64,000 bases of DNA from Atherinomorus stipes (GCA_023101725.1 JALJCO010012663.1:248001-312000), one strand, 5' to 3'; positions 36,358-48,853 are shown, counted from the stretch's first letter. Program-made: numbers and translations. The notes: generated by a model from the sequence alone, not told the origin.

Positions 36358-36569
36358 GCTTTTTTCACTACTTGCTAAGATGTGTATCCATGGCAACAGA
36401 AAAATTGTTTACCACAGGGATCAACTGTTAAAACTCTCACAAGTCAAGATTATTAGCGAAATAACACATCAAATCCCAGTGGAATTAAAGAGAAAGAGAA
36501 GAGGATGCAGGGCAGGGGTAAGGCAGAGAAAAAAACGGTTGAGATTTTAAACCATTAATTCCAACTGTT

Positions 36570-37366
36570 GTGATGGGTAACATGAGATCACTAGCTAACA
36601 GGATGGATGAGCTTGAAGTGCTAACAAGGTCTCAGAAAGAGTACAGAGAATGCAGTATTATGTGCTTTACCGAGACATGGCTGCATGAACACATCCCAGA
36701 CTGTAACGCGTCTGTACACGGCTTCAAGATGGTCTGTGCAGACCAAAATAAACAGCTCAGTGGAAAGCTAAAGGGAGGCGGAATTGCAGTGCTGGTCAAT
36801 CATCGTTGGTGCCATCCAAGACACGTCACTGTCAAGGAGAAGATCTGCACAAGAGACATCGAACTGTTAGCTGTGAGTCTCCGTCCATATTATGTGGCCA
36901 GATAATTCTGGTAGCGGTTTATATAATACCAGGTACCGCACCAGAGACAGCCTGTGATGTCATCAGTCCTGTCGTGGCTAAACTGCAAACAGAGCATCCA
37001 AACTCATTCATGGCGATCTCTGAGACTTCAGCAATGTCTCCCTCTCTGCTACTTTACCAACTTTCCAGCAGTTTGTCAGCTGCTCCACCAGAGAAAATAA
37101 GATGTTGGACTTATTTTATGCAAATACTAAGAATGCATAGTACCTCTGCTCTGCCTCCTTTAGGAAGATCAGATCATAATCTGGTTCTTCTCACCTCCAC
37201 CTACAAGCCCATCATTCAGCAGCAGCCAGTCATGAGAAGGACAGTTAAAACCTGGTCTACTGAGGCTGAAGATGCTCTGAGAGAGTGCTTTGAGGCCACA
37301 GACTGGAATGTCCTCTGTGAACCTCATGGAGATGACATCAATGCCATGACTGAGGGTGTGACATAA
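36570..37366 (+). pseudogene. L2 endonuclease region, copy 2, frameshifted
   Basis: The region matches copy 1 at 2009-2812. NMRSLANRMDEL and TETWLHEHIPD are readable in the first frame (36570-36905). After a short deletion near 36900 the frame changes, and the GDFN metal-binding motif is lost through a deletion near 37020. GRSDHNLVLL survives further on. It cannot encode a working endonuclease. Confidence 0.85.
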
Positions 37367-37610
37367 ACTTCTGTGTGGACAACATCGTTCCAACAAGAAC
37401 AGTGAGGTGCTTCCCCAATAACAAACCCCGGATCACCAGTGACCTGAAAAAGCTGCTGAACATCAAAAAGAAAGCTTTCAGGGATGGAGACAGCGAGTTA
37501 CTGAAGACCACACAAAAACAACTGAAAACAGACTAAGAAGTGCAAAGAGGACTACAGGAAGAAATTGGAGAGCCAGCTCCAGCAGAACAACGTGAGGGAT
37601 GTGTGGTCGG

Positions 37611-37870
37611 TAGGGCTGAACGATATGGACAAAATTTTTTTTTTTGAAATTCATGCAAAAATTTCAAAATTGAAACGAAAAGAAATGGATACGGGGTTGT
37701 TTAAAAACAAAGGATTTGGGGGGAAAGGGGATGTTTTTTTTGAGTTTAGAGATTTATAAGAAGGAGAAGAAGAGGGGAAATAGATATATTTTATATAGTT
37801 TTGTTTGAGAGATATATATATTGAATATCTATATATATATATAGAAAGAAAAAAAAAATATCTTTCACCT
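37611..37870. mobile_element. hAT-like insertion in L2 copy 2, 8-bp duplication
   Basis: GTGGTCGG occurs on both sides (37603-37610 and 37871-37878), while L2 copy 1 has a single GTGGTCGG-like site (ATGGTCGG, near 3061). The left terminus TAGGGCTGAACGATATGGAC is one I recognise from fish hAT MITEs. The right terminus does not mirror it. The interior from about 37628 is homopolymer-rich and may be poor-quality sequence. Confidence 0.7.
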
Positions 37871-37908
37871 GTGGTCGGGAATGAAAAAGATCACTGGCTT
37901 TCAGTTAA

Positions 37909-38362
37909 AGGGACTTGAGGCAAGATTAAGAAACGTAACTCACAACTGGCGCTTCAGGTAACTGCAGCCACGAGCCAAGCCGTCACGGGAGCTTGCACAA
38001 ACTGAAGCAATTATGTTGTTTACTACCTTCTTCGTAGTTACACTTTTTAGTGTCTTTCAGTTGATCTGGATCGTTTACTGACGGCTGAAGAATCCATAAC
38101 TATCGCTTACAGTGTTTGAATTTACCGCGACCGTCTTCTTCCTGTATCAAAACTGCGAATGTAGCGTCATCTGATGTCACGTCAGTGCGGGAAATTCGGA
38201 CACCGAATTGCAGCGCATTTTGCAGCACACAGCCTGTTCAAGGCAACGGAGAGAAACGTGGGTGGTAATGTTATTTTTGGTATTTAGCGCTTCATCACCC
38301 ATTAGTATAAAAAAATGGACTTGCATGTTTGTTTGTTTTCTTAATTCCTGCGTTTAGTCCCT
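37909..38362. mobile_element. TTAA-flanked MITE in L2 copy 2
   Basis: The ends AGGGACTTGAGG and AGTCCCT are flanked by TTAA at 37905-37908 and 38363-38366. L2 copy 1 shows the unoccupied TTAA at 3095-3098, a clear empty site. The 454-bp interior is non-coding and locally GC-rich. The ends begin AGGG, as in several other TTAA elements here. Confidence 0.88.
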
Positions 38363-39124
38363 TTAAAGGGGGATCAGACTGATGGAGGTCTGGACAGAGC
38401 TAACGAACTGATAATGTTCTGCAATAGGTTCAGTTCCCCCCCTGCTGCCAAGCCAACACACCACACAACCTCCATAAGCCCACAGCTTTCCTGTCCCACC
38501 TCCACTCTGTCACCCTGCACCTCAGTCATGGACCTGAACACAGCCTCCTTATCCTGAGACCTTTTTTGCCTTCACCTCCAGCCTGACTGTCTCCTGCAAC
38601 CAGGTCAAGAAACAGCTAGAGAAACTGAACCGGAACAAGGCTGCAGGTCCAGATGGTTTCAGTCCCAGAGTTCTCAAGACCTGCTCAGAACAACTATGTC
38701 CGGTTCTCCAGCACCTTTTTAACACCAGCCTGGGACAGAACAGAGTTCCTGTGCTGTGGAGAACATCCTGTCTTGTTCCAGCTCCCAAAAAACCACAACC
38801 AGCTGAACCAAATGACTAAAGGCCAGTTACTCTGACATCTCACATCATGAAAGTCCTGGAGAGACTCTTACTGGCTCACCTCAACAAGCAAGTCAACACC
38901 CATTACAGTTTGCATATCGTAATGGGCTTGGGGTTGAAGACACCATCATCTTCCTGCTTCAGAGAGCCCACTCTCGTCTGGACCAGTCAGGCAGCACTTT
39001 GAGGGTCATGTTCTTTGATTTTCAAGTGCCTTTAATACTACAGTATTTAGCCTGCTTTGCTATGTGAGAAGCTCCATAACTTCCAGGTGGACCCCTCCAC
39101 CTCCACCTGAATTTACGACTACCT

Positions 39125-39444
39125 ACTGGTAGACTGGCTGGGATCTTTAAATGAGGCTAAAGCCTTTTTTTTCGTCTGCTTTTAATAATTTTAATTCTAA
39201 CTAGTTTATTTACTAAAGATTTTCTCTCTTTAGGTACCCCTGCGCTCCCCGAGTAGCCTGTTCTGATTCTCTGTTGGTTGTTTTCATAGCTTTGTCTTTT
39301 TGTTCTTAATTTTTCCCAGTTTTCTTTGCATTTTATGATGTTTTCATTGTCTCTTTTTCTGTTACCTGCTGTAAAGCACTTTGTGTATCAATGGGTACTG
39401 TAAGGGCTATATAAACAAATAAACTTAAACTTAAACTTAAACTA
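39125..39444 (+). mobile_element. 5'-truncated LINE 3' end inserted in L2 copy 2
   Basis: The insertion interrupts the L2 match between GACTACCT and ACAAACAG. It ends with GTAAAGCACTTTGTGTATCA, then CTATATAAACAAATAAAC and TTAAAC repeats, a layout typical of LINE or LINE-dependent SINE tails in fish. The parent family is not assigned. No coding part remains. Confidence 0.7.
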
Positions 39445-40284
39445 ACAAACAGACCACAGTTTGAGAGACTGAAAGGTTGTGTGTCTGAGATGGTGGTCGC
39501 CGCACTGGAGCACCACAGGGTACTGTACTCTCACCATTCCTCTTCACACTGTACACCTCAGACTTCCAGTACAACTCTGATCCTGTCATCTGCAGAAATA
39601 CTCCGATGACTCTGCAGTTGTGGGGTGTATCAGTGATGGACAAGAAGCCGAGTACAGGGAACTGGTCAATCAGTTTGTGAAAAGGTGCGGTAACAATCAG
39701 CTCATCTTAAATACCAGCAAGACTAAAGAGATTATTGTTGACTTCAGGAGGAGCAAGAATAAGCAGCAAAGTCCTGTCTACATCCTGGGAGAGGAGGTGG
39801 TGGAGAACTACTCATACCTTGGAGTTCAGCTGGACAACAGACTCGACTGGAAATGCAACACTGACTACATCTACAAGAAAGGTCAGAGCAGACTCTACTT
39901 CTTAAGGAAGCTGAGATCATTCAACGTCTGCACCAAGATGTTGCAGATCTTCTACAAGTCTGTTGTGGAAAGTGCAATCAGCTTTGCAGTATCTGCTGGG
40001 GCAGCAGCATCAGAACCAAAGTCTTGAAGAAACTAAACAAGCTGATCAAGAAAGCTGGTTCTGTGCTGGAGATAACTCTGGAGCCGCTGGAACTGATCAT
40101 TCAGAAAAGAATGCTGCACAAGCTGATGAAGATGATGGAGGACTCTTCCCACCCTCCCCATAACACGGTGAAGAATCAACAGAGTGTGTTCAGTGGGAGG
40201 CTGCGTCAGGTTTGTTGTACTCTGGAGAGATACAGAAATTCATTCCTACCAGCAGCCATCACCCTAAAGAACAAGCCTGACTGA
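39445..40284 (+). pseudogene. L2 reverse transcriptase C-terminal part, copy 2
   Basis: The region matches copy 1 from about 3870 to 4719. The longest frames (39620-40027 and 40024-40284) cover the segment after the catalytic motif through YSYLGVQLDNRLDW to the C-terminal HKLMKMMEDSSHPPH. A frameshift near 40020 separates them, and deletions upstream break the catalytic region. Confidence 0.85.
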
Positions 40285-40435
40285 CTGACTTATTATTATT
40301 ATGTTATTATTTCATATAAATGTTATATTGTTAAAACAAAACAACAACAACAAGAAAAAAGAAATGAGTGAGCTTTTTAAAATGCTGCATTTCCCCTCTG
40401 GGATAAATAAAGTATTTTTCATTTCATTTCATTTC

Positions 40436-41826
40436 AAACCCATGTTCTACTGCAGATTACTAATGAATGGAAAAAGCTTTAAACATTTTTTTTTCTGATA
40501 AAAGAAGAGTCTAAGCTTTCCTTTGGTACATTTGGTACATTCAGTGTTTGCATAGGCATAGTACACAATATTCTGTGGCTCTCCAAAGATCACTGAAAAT
40601 GCTTAAAAATCCTGGCAATATGGAGTGCTCTTCTGGGAAATGGTCTGGCAGTCAATGAATTAAACATGATTTTGATAAGGTACAATTATGGCTTCAAGCC
40701 GATAAACCTTTTCTCAATCGAACAAAATCTTACTCAATGTTGTTTTAGATAAAAATGCACTACACCTGTCAATGAGCTTAATCGTACATGTACTAATAAA
40801 ATTACATATCGCTTAAAATTACTTGTGTCAATTGGTCTGTTTCAGTTTTTCAGTAAGAAAAAGGTGTGCACAATTTGTACTGCGAATTCTTGATTATAGT
40901 GACATAATTTTTCAAAACACTACTTTCCCTTGGTGTTGTAAGTCTGTTCAGGTTTGTTCTATGCTGTCCTTTTAGAACTCATCATTGTCAGTTGTATCAT
41001 CAATTGTTCTGCTTGTACTCCATCCTCCAGGCTGACAATTCTCATTTGTTTTTACTTATTTTGGAAAATGCATCTTAGTTATCCGGAGTACTTGAAAATA
41101 ATATTTGATTCCTTTTAGCTCTTCTTATAGTTTAAGACATGCAACACAAATGTATTTTGCTGTGCCTCAAATTCATAGGGATATCGGAAAATTTTCATTT
41201 AGATATAAAGCACTCTGACTTGAACAATCTTCCATCCTTGGACCGTTCCATAACTTTTGTTTATGTGTTTAAAAATAGCCTTGCTCGCCACCTTGAAAAT
41301 GTAAGCAATTGTTTTTGACTCTTCTCTATTTTTTTTTCTTCTCTTTTCTCTTCTTATATTGTTTGATATGATATTGTATTAATTTGTAACTGAGCATCTG
41401 TTATAACTTTAGAGATCATTGTGTGAATGGTCTGATTGGTTTTATGTGTGCACATTTGTTGGAATTATAGTCTTTGGTTGTGACATGTGACGCGGTTTTT
41501 TTCTTTCTCTTGTTGTCTGTATGTTTGTGCATGTATATACTGTACATATACTGTCAAACATATTTGTTCTGCTTTTATCATTACAGCTGTCTTCTTCATC
41601 TGTTTTGCCTTTTTGTGGGAAAATATTCAGGACCCCCTTGAAAATTAGATGGTGTCAGTCCTAGTCCTCTCTCATCATTGTGTGGGCATGATTAGTGCTT
41701 CATTTGTATGACCCCAGCTTTACACCTGGTCCATGACCCGCAGTGCAGCGCAGTAGCGCGCCATGCACACCGGATCGCCCCATGTAGTCAATGGTTTGAA
41801 ATATATCGAGCACGCCGCGGCCAGCA

Positions 41827-41827
<1 letters not shown>
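40436..41827. other. No gene seen
   Basis: AT-rich spacer. The short GC-rich patch at 41710-41825, just before the TA tract, is not recognised. Confidence 0.45.

Positions 41828-41884
<57 letters not shown>
41828..41884. repeat. (TA)n microsatellite
   Basis: A pure TA dinucleotide tract of about 57 bp. Confidence 0.95.
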
Positions 41885-41886
<2 letters not shown>

Positions 41887-44269
41887 CCATATGTCAGTTA
41901 TTCAGTTTGCTCATTTAAACTGATTAAAGATTCTTGTTTGTTCTGATGGTCCAGTGGGCCACTTGGTGTTGCTAATTGTGCTGCAAATGTTATACAGGGT
42001 AGTTACGGAAATTAAGGTAAAAAGACAATAATAACAACAACAACAATAATAACACGTTAATAACACGAGAAAAAAAGCTTCTTTTTTTGCGCCTGCATAG
42101 AGGTGTTGGGTCCCCCTTTGCAAGTGTGTCCCAACACCTTTAGGACAAATTAAGCGCTGGTTCATCTCAAGGGGTTTATCCTATAAATAAATAAATAAGT
42201 TCAGGCATGAAAGCACTGTGTGTGGTTACTTAGAAAATCTGTCATATAAATTATACCCGCTCTGTCCAAACAGTACCGTTTAATCAAATACCTGTCGTCA
42301 AACAATGCCATAATATCGTTCAGCTCCAGGTGTGATGCCGATTACGCCATGTCAGCCAAGAACTGTGCATGTCCCTTTTTGCATTGATATGCAAACAGTT
42401 GACTTTTCTAGGTTTTACCTGAACGTTTTTCCAGGTTTTCAGGAATGGATTTTATCTCCAACTTTGAGATTTGGCAGGTAGTGGATTTGACTGTCTTCAC
42501 TAAGGCTTATGCATGTGTATATTTGTTTGCCAGTGCACAAGTTCATTTATAAATGCACTTCAGTGAGCTTCAACTCGTTGAAACAGGTGCAGCAGCTGGC
42601 ACAGCTTGAGAAAAGCAAGCCCCCTCTCTACCTCCAGCTGATTTTCCAATAACAGTTATCTACTCCACAAGCACGCACAAACACACACACACATAAGCTG
42701 CATGTGCAAAAAAACAAATAGATAAATGAAAAAAAAATCTCTCACAGCTACAGCTTGGTCTTTGGCTCGTTTCTCTTCAAGTTATGTTTCTTCAGAATCT
42801 TCTCTCTCATATCTAACCCTTTACAATCTCTGGCCCTTTCATTTGCTGGCTTTCTGTGCATCTATTTAATCACTGCATCCCTCCTTCTCAGGAGTGCAAC
42901 ATTTGTATCTATGCTCTAATGACTGGGCCTAACACAAAGACGGAATTTAATTCTTATTACACTTCGGCTGACACAGTAACTACGCAAAGGTCATATTTGA
43001 TTTATTGGTCCTTCTGTTTATAAAATTTTCTTTTTAACATAGATATATATTTTAAACTATAAATAGGCAGCATATAAGTGCAGCATCAACAAGTAAAGGT
43101 ATACATTGAGCAGTGCTGAGACACTAATGAGGTCAGAAGCCGTGGGCTGCTGATATGTCTCATGAAACCTAAACTGGAGCTACAGGGAGCAACCTTCTGC
43201 TTCACTATGCTTGAAACATTTTCATAATTTGTTTGATCGTTTAACATTAAAATTTGAAAATTTTTGTCTGCAAAACCTCCATACATCATGCTGATTCAGT
43301 TTAAACTAAACTGGGCAGAGTGAGTTTTGAAAAAATGCACAATAAAGGGTGGCATTACACATATAGCTGACAGCAAAATTAGGATTTTATTACAAAATGC
43401 AATGCAGCACAACTGTAATTTTAAGTCAATCACTGCAGGTTGTTTTTATTATTGTTTTAAAGTATGATTATGAATAAAAATAAATTCTAATTTGGTAACA
43501 GTTTAAATATGCGACTTTAAGTCGTGATCAAAAGCTGTGGCTTTGCCGTACTAGCTAGTCGTTTTTCCAGCTTATACGACTTTGACTTAACTATAAGTTT
43601 GTGTTAAAGACAGTGTATAAGCATGCAACAATGACGCCCAAGATGTCTAAAAATGTTTTGTTCTTTTAAATGTACTGCTCTGGTAGGCCATTTTTCCTAT
43701 TTTTAGTAATGCATAGTACTGTGTAATTAGGTCTGTGTTTTGTTTATACCACATCTGAAAGTGGGAGCTGCAGTCATTGAGTATGAACATAAACAGAGCT
43801 GTCAATGTTTGCTACACAAACTGAAAACATTGCATTATTAATGTAATGGATGTGACATTGATGTCAAAGAAAGAAAGATAGAACGAAAGAAAATTAACTA
43901 AATCACAGCGAGTACAGTAAAATTAAAGTGAGTGAGTGAAAACAGAAGGAAGTTAAAAATAACTTCTATAAATCTGTCTGTTTCTAAGTCTTGTGACTTT
44001 CTGCCACCTCTCCTCCAGCCATCTGTGAAGAGTTTTTTGTTATGATAAACAAAAACAGAATGCCACTAAAGCATCTACTGCTGGAGGCCGTGTCAGAGCA
44101 AACTTTGCACATAATGCCTCGCATGAATCTCAGGAATGCCTCAAGCTTTGACAAACCAGCAATGACAAACAAAAAAGTAGTTTTCCTTTTACCTTGACCC
44201 TTTCAAAAATTTACTTGCATACTTACATACTTAGCATTTTCAGACTAGAGTACTGAGTATAGCATAGTA
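41885..44269. other. No gene seen
   Basis: Spacer with an (AAC/AAT)n patch at 42026-42056. AGGTGTTGGG (42101-42110) pairs with CCCAACACCT (42130-42139). Confidence 0.45.
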
Positions 44270-44726
44270 TTAAAGGGGACACGTTATGCACTTAATTCCA
44301 AATCTGAAACAATTCTCTGATATCTGAATGACATGTCAGAGTCCTACTTTGGTCAAATTGGCTCATAGTTTGAGCGCAGCAGCTCTTCTCCACCCTCCTA
44401 AAACAGCCTCTTCAGGCCTCAGTCTAATGAAAAAGGTGGAGAGCTTAGGAGCAGCAGACTCCACCCATCACTCCACCCTATCTTCTTGGAGGTGGGTCTT
44501 TGTCCAAGTGATTGACAGCTCAGGCTTCCATGGTGAAAACTGCTGATTGCAAAAATAAGAGACAAGAACAGGAGTTTCTGGAACCAGAATGGGCAAGAAG
44601 CTGGTCCTGAAGCAGCAGGAGTATGAAGACTTCAACAGGACGTTGTTGGTGAAAAGTTAGTCTGACATGTACAGATGTTATTTTCTAGTTCTTCTAGAAA
44701 ACCTGCAGCAATCATAACAAACAGCT

Positions 44727-44728
<2 letters not shown>

Positions 44729-44800
<72 letters not shown>

Positions 44801-44812
44801 CTGTATATATAT
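44729..44812. repeat. (TA)n microsatellite
   Basis: TA dinucleotides with CATACTG interruptions near the right end; the YIYIYI frame across it is meaningless. Confidence 0.95.
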
Positions 44813-45049
44813 ATGACAGGGAAACATGTTAAACCATGGGGAATTATTTGCCATGTTCATGTCATGGCCAAACTTGTATAGTAAAATTGTCTTGTCTTTG
44901 CGGTAAAAGAACTTTCCTGCTCACTTCCATTTTTTTTTTGTTAAAAAATAAGAAACTGTACAGTAAATACCACCAATACCATCACCAATTTATAATACAC
45001 ATATGAATAATAATAACAATAATAATAGTAATTATTATATTTTTTGGGA

Positions 45050-45136
45050 GAAAAAAAAAGAAGTGAGGCAATCTTTTATTACAAAATTGAATTTCCCTCG
45101 TGGGATAAATAAAGTATTTTTTATTTCATTTCATTA
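45050..45136 (+). mobile_element. L2 3' end fragment
   Basis: The sequence GAATTTCCCTCGTGGGATAA, then AATAAAGTATTTTTT and TTTCATTTCATT, matches the 3' ends of both long L2 copies. Only the last 90 bp or so is present. Confidence 0.85.
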
Positions 45137-46354
45137 TTATCTGAGACTTCAGGAGCTTCGTAGAACCAAAGAACAGGTGGAGGTGGACCTGGTCTGAAGC
45201 AGACCTGGACTGGATCCATGTATTCCTGTCATAATGTGTATTTACCATCCACAGAGCAGATTATGGGCCTCCACATGTCAGAGGAACAGAGCAGCTACCT
45301 TCTTTATAATATGAAATTTATCACTTTAGTACAAATATTTACATAATATTTCATAATTCCCTGTTTTAATTAAACAGTTCATCTCGTTAAACAGTTCTGT
45401 TTTAACGGTGAGAGAACAAACAGCTCAATACTTGGACCAAAGTTTTATTTTAGATGATGAACAAGAAAAAAAACAGAACTTTGTGATTGACAACATCAAC
45501 ACTGTCCTGATGAAATAAACAATTATCTCCCAACTTCAAATACTATTTTCTTTTCGCATTTCATCCGAGCAGATGGAGGATAATATAAGGTGACAGAGAC
45601 AGAAATGTTCCTCATCATTTACTATTCAACAGTATAATAATGTTCCAGGACCGCAGGAGTTCTGTTCGCTGCTGCTGGAGCTTTCTAGATGAAAACCTGA
45701 GAGGTTCTGTCCTCCAGGTCCAGGTCTGTCTGCAGGTCCATGATGCAGGAGGTGGATCCACCAGCCTCAGACCAGTCCTTGCTTGAACTCGGACATGAAT
45801 CACCTCCACCTTTTCAGATGATCAGACTCTAGCAGCTCCACATCTGGGTGATGGATTATGGAAGATAAAACAAAGAATAATCAGATCCAGGTCCTCCTCA
45901 GATTCTCTCATCCACAAATAACATCACATACAAACTGCTCACATCATGTTGGAGGTAATTTGGCTGCATGATGTCAGAATGAAGCTAAAACCCACAAAAA
46001 CCTTTACATGATTTTATTTTCTCTAGAACTCTGAATACACGTGTACAACTATTCAGTGGTTATATTTTAACAACAAAACGTGTTTTCTAACAGAATGATA
46101 AACTATAAATAACTGAAATAAGCGTCTGAACCATGAATGAAGTCTAAAGGTTCTGGTTGAATGACAGGTTTGACCCAAACAGTCCTCTTCATCATCCTCT
46201 TCACATCCTGACATCATCAGACCAGGTTCACCACCGGAATATTTCGTTCTCCTTCATGGTTCAGGCACTTTTATGCTTCATCTTCTTCGAGAGCAGCACG
46301 TTGGAGAATAAATACTTGAACATAAAAAGTTGTACATCTGCATGCAAACATTTA
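45137..46354. other. No gene seen
   Basis: This is the interior of the composite element. The minus-strand frame 45615-45809 has no recognised domain. Confidence 0.4.
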
Positions 46355-46440
46355 GAGTAGAGCTGCAGCTAACGATTATTTTAGTAGTCGATTAATCTAC
46401 TCCTGTAATCGATCGATTAATCGATTAATCAGATAAGCTC
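46355..46440. mobile_element. hAT terminus fragment (GCAGCTAACGATTATTTTAG)
   Basis: GTAGAGCTGCAGCTAACGAT, followed by TAGTAGTCGATTAATC and a run of ATCGATTA words, matches the end of a fish hAT MITE family that I recall. The partner end was not found. Confidence 0.5.
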
Positions 46441-46686
46441 TATGTTTTTAAAGATCTGACTGAGATACAGTGGAATAATAACGAGTCAAATTGGCACAAA
46501 GACTGTGGTTGACACGCAACGAGATAATAATAATAATAATACATTTGTTTAATAGCGCCTTTCAAAACACCCAAGGTCACTTTACACTGAGACAATAAAA
46601 TACTCAAAAATAGTACGACACAGGGGCTAAAAACAAACAAGAATTAAAACACTGGAGATTAAAAATGTAAGATTAGAAGAGTTTAA

Positions 46687-46963
46687 GCACGATCTTGCAT
46701 TTAGAAAGAAGAAGATTTTTGAATATAAACAGTCCCGCCTCACTCCTAAGACACACCTCTTCTTCTCCACCTCCCATGAGAAGAAAGGCTGACAGGAGGT
46801 CGTTGGACACTAGAGGTGCACCCCACTAAGGTTGGTGGGTTTCATGATTTAGAGTTGGAATATTTTTTTTTGTTATGGTGGGTCTGTCTTGTTTTTAGAG
46901 TTCCATTCTATATGTTTTCCCTGTTAGAAAAATAGTGTAAGAATGAACACGGTAAGGGTTGCT
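46687..46963. mobile_element. TTAA-type MITE, AGCAACC family, copy 2 (deletion-rich)
   Basis: The body matches 5551-5881 but lacks many 2-9 base pieces spread along its length, including most of the left terminal repeat. The right end GGTAAGGGTTGCT is followed by TTAA (46964-46967), and TTAA also precedes it (46683-46686). The pattern of many tiny deletions is unusual for a short element. Confidence 0.75.
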
Positions 46964-46967
46964 TTAA

Positions 46968-47540
46968 AGGCCTCCTTCCACTGAAAACCCTTTCTTGCTC
47001 CTTCTGAAATACGGAGGGTTTCCCCTTGTTTACTTACACATGCTGACTTGCTAGCGTTGCGTTCCCCCCAGTCGGCTGTGCTTCCTATAGAGAAACAATA
47101 CGAAGAGAAGAGCGAACAGCGAACACCTGCAGTTCTACGTCAGATTACAAATAGCGTCCCACGGGGGTTATCTTCTGTCCATTGGAAGGCAGGTAACCCT
47201 CCACTACACACTAGAAGTAAAGAGGCACGCTGGCTCGGAGTTGGAGCTAATAGCTAACTGTTTGTAGCATGGCGGAACAAACTTGTTTGTCGGCTCTATT
47301 TCCTGTCTGTAGGAAATAAGAGCGGAGGGCGGAGCTTCCTTCATACACTGACGGGAGCCAGCCAATAGACGGAATTATGAGAAGGACCCGGAAAAGCCTG
47401 CTGTTGGACCACAAGCCTCTCTTCTAGTATAAAATACAGCTGGATACAAAGCAACCAGAGGTTTTTTAAACAGAAACATGCAGAATGCATTAATGATATG
47501 GAGAACACAGAAATATTAATGAAATGACCATGGAAGTCCT
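46968..47540. mobile_element. Candidate TTAA-flanked MITE sharing a TTAA with its neighbour
   Basis: It begins AGGCCTCCTTCCACTG after TTAA (46964-46967) and ends CATGGAAGTCCT before TTAA (47541-47544). The LINE sequence resumes right after. The ends are only weakly complementary (AGGCCTCCTTCCA against AGGACTTCCATGG), so the call rests mainly on the TTAA positions and on LINE continuity. Confidence 0.5.
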
Positions 47541-48589
47541 TTAATAGATGGGTTTTGGTCTTGATTTGAAAAGGGAGAAGCTGTCAGTGTTTCTGATGTC
47601 AGGGGGGGGGGGGGGGGGGTTCCAGAGTCGGGGAGCAGAACGACTGAAAGCTCTGTTCCCCATGATGCTGAGGCGGGCGGAAGGAACGGTAAGGTGGAAG
47701 GAGGAGGAGGACCTGAGAGAACGGGAGGAATGGAGATCTGGATGAGCTCAGACAGGCTGGGGGGAGGGAGGTTGTGGATGGCCTTGAAGGTATGGAGGAG
47801 GATCTTGAGGGTGGATCTGAATTGGAAGCCAGTGGAGCTGCTGGAGAACAGGGGTGATGTGGTGGAAGGAAGAGGTTCTGGTGATGATGCGGGCAGATGA
47901 GTTCTGGACTAGTTGGAGTTTATGGAGGAGTTTGTGGGGGACACCAAAGAGAAGTGAGTTGCAGTAATCAAGACGGGAAGTGGGGGACAGGATGGGCAGT
48001 GTGGGGGGTGAGGGAGGGGCGGAGGCAATTTATAGAGCGAAGATGGAAGTAAGCAGACCGGGTTAAGTTATTGATGTGAGCATAAAAAGAAACACAGCAA
48101 ATATTAAAAATATCAGAAAAATTCCCCAAATATTTACGTTTTCCTGGACTGATATTAATCCACAGTCTCTGGAGCTGAGTCTCTCCGGTGTGATGTGTTG
48201 TAGAGTCCTGGTAGAACTGGTCCCGTTGTTGAGAAACACAGTGCTGCAGATCAGCAGTTTCTCCGTTTTTTTTTTTTGTTTTTTTTATTTAAACCAACTT
48301 TTTCTGGAACATGATCTGGAAATATAAAGCTTATCCAGTCAGCTGTATTTATTCTGAAAGTGGGGGTTATGGGGAGACACATGCTCTCCAGTCCAGCCGA
48401 CAGCAGAACACTGCAGTCTGAAGCTGGTGTTGTTTGTCCACCTGCTGCAGGCGCGGCCCAGTGTATCAGACCTGGACAAGGGCGGGGTGAGGACCAGCAG
48501 GGGAGTGAACTTTCTCAAGGTTTGACGACTAACCTGGGGAAATTTTGAATCCTCCTGTTCCAGACTTATTTTCAAAGTGCACCGCGATG

Positions 48590-48853
48590 GTGCTGTGGTC
48601 ACACTACATGCGATTCGGTGTCCTGCCCGGGGTGGGGGGGGTCCCCGGGAGGACCGGACGTGCAGCCAACTATTGGTTGCAGCACCGCGTACTCCTGCGG
48701 GCAGGGTGGGGTGGCGGGGTCGGGGGGGGGGGAGGAGGAAAAGAGAGGGGGAGGGAGATAAGACTGTCTTTTCTGGCTGGGGGCAGTAGGGAGGGTGTAG
48801 TTTGCCCCGAGGGGGGCGCTGAGAAAACTGCTGAAAGTTCCGTTGTGTGTCTT
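48590..48853. mobile_element. Fragment related to the MITE at 10230-10976
   Basis: Shared landmarks are CAACTATTGGTTGCA, GACTGTCTTTTCTGGCTGG and the terminal GAAAGTTCCGTTGTGTGTCT before TTAA. G-rich runs near 48632 and 48721 are absent from the other copy. Confidence 0.5.

Larger units (their letters stand above)
35481..40435 (+). mobile_element. L2/CR1-clade LINE, copy 2, split by several insertions
   Basis: The 5' boundary (GCGCTGCTAGGTGGCTG) and the 3' end (GGGATAAATAAAGTATTTTT plus TTTCA repeats) match copy 1 at 1623-4827. Relative to copy 1 it has an extra 695 bp between GCTTTTTT repeats (35663-36357), a hAT-like insertion (37611-37870), a TTAA MITE (37909-38362) and a LINE-tail insertion (39125-39444). 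Many small indels also destroy the ORF. It is older or less constrained than copy 1. Confidence 0.88.
46505..48085 (-). mobile_element. LINE remnant (Rex1/L2-like), minus strand, interrupted
   Basis: Read on the minus strand, 47545-48060 encodes a degraded reverse transcriptase C-terminal region (for example [16 protein letters not shown], with adjustments for substitutions and frame). This is a very common fish LINE type. 46505-46682 is its 3' end, with an (ATT)n tail at 46508-46530. Between them two TTAA MITEs are inserted at one spot. A run of 18 G lies near 47601-47620. Clade assignment is tentative. Confidence 0.65.

Noticed and set aside
44675..44881. 68-residue frame with YIYIYI
   Set aside because: A translation of a TA microsatellite.
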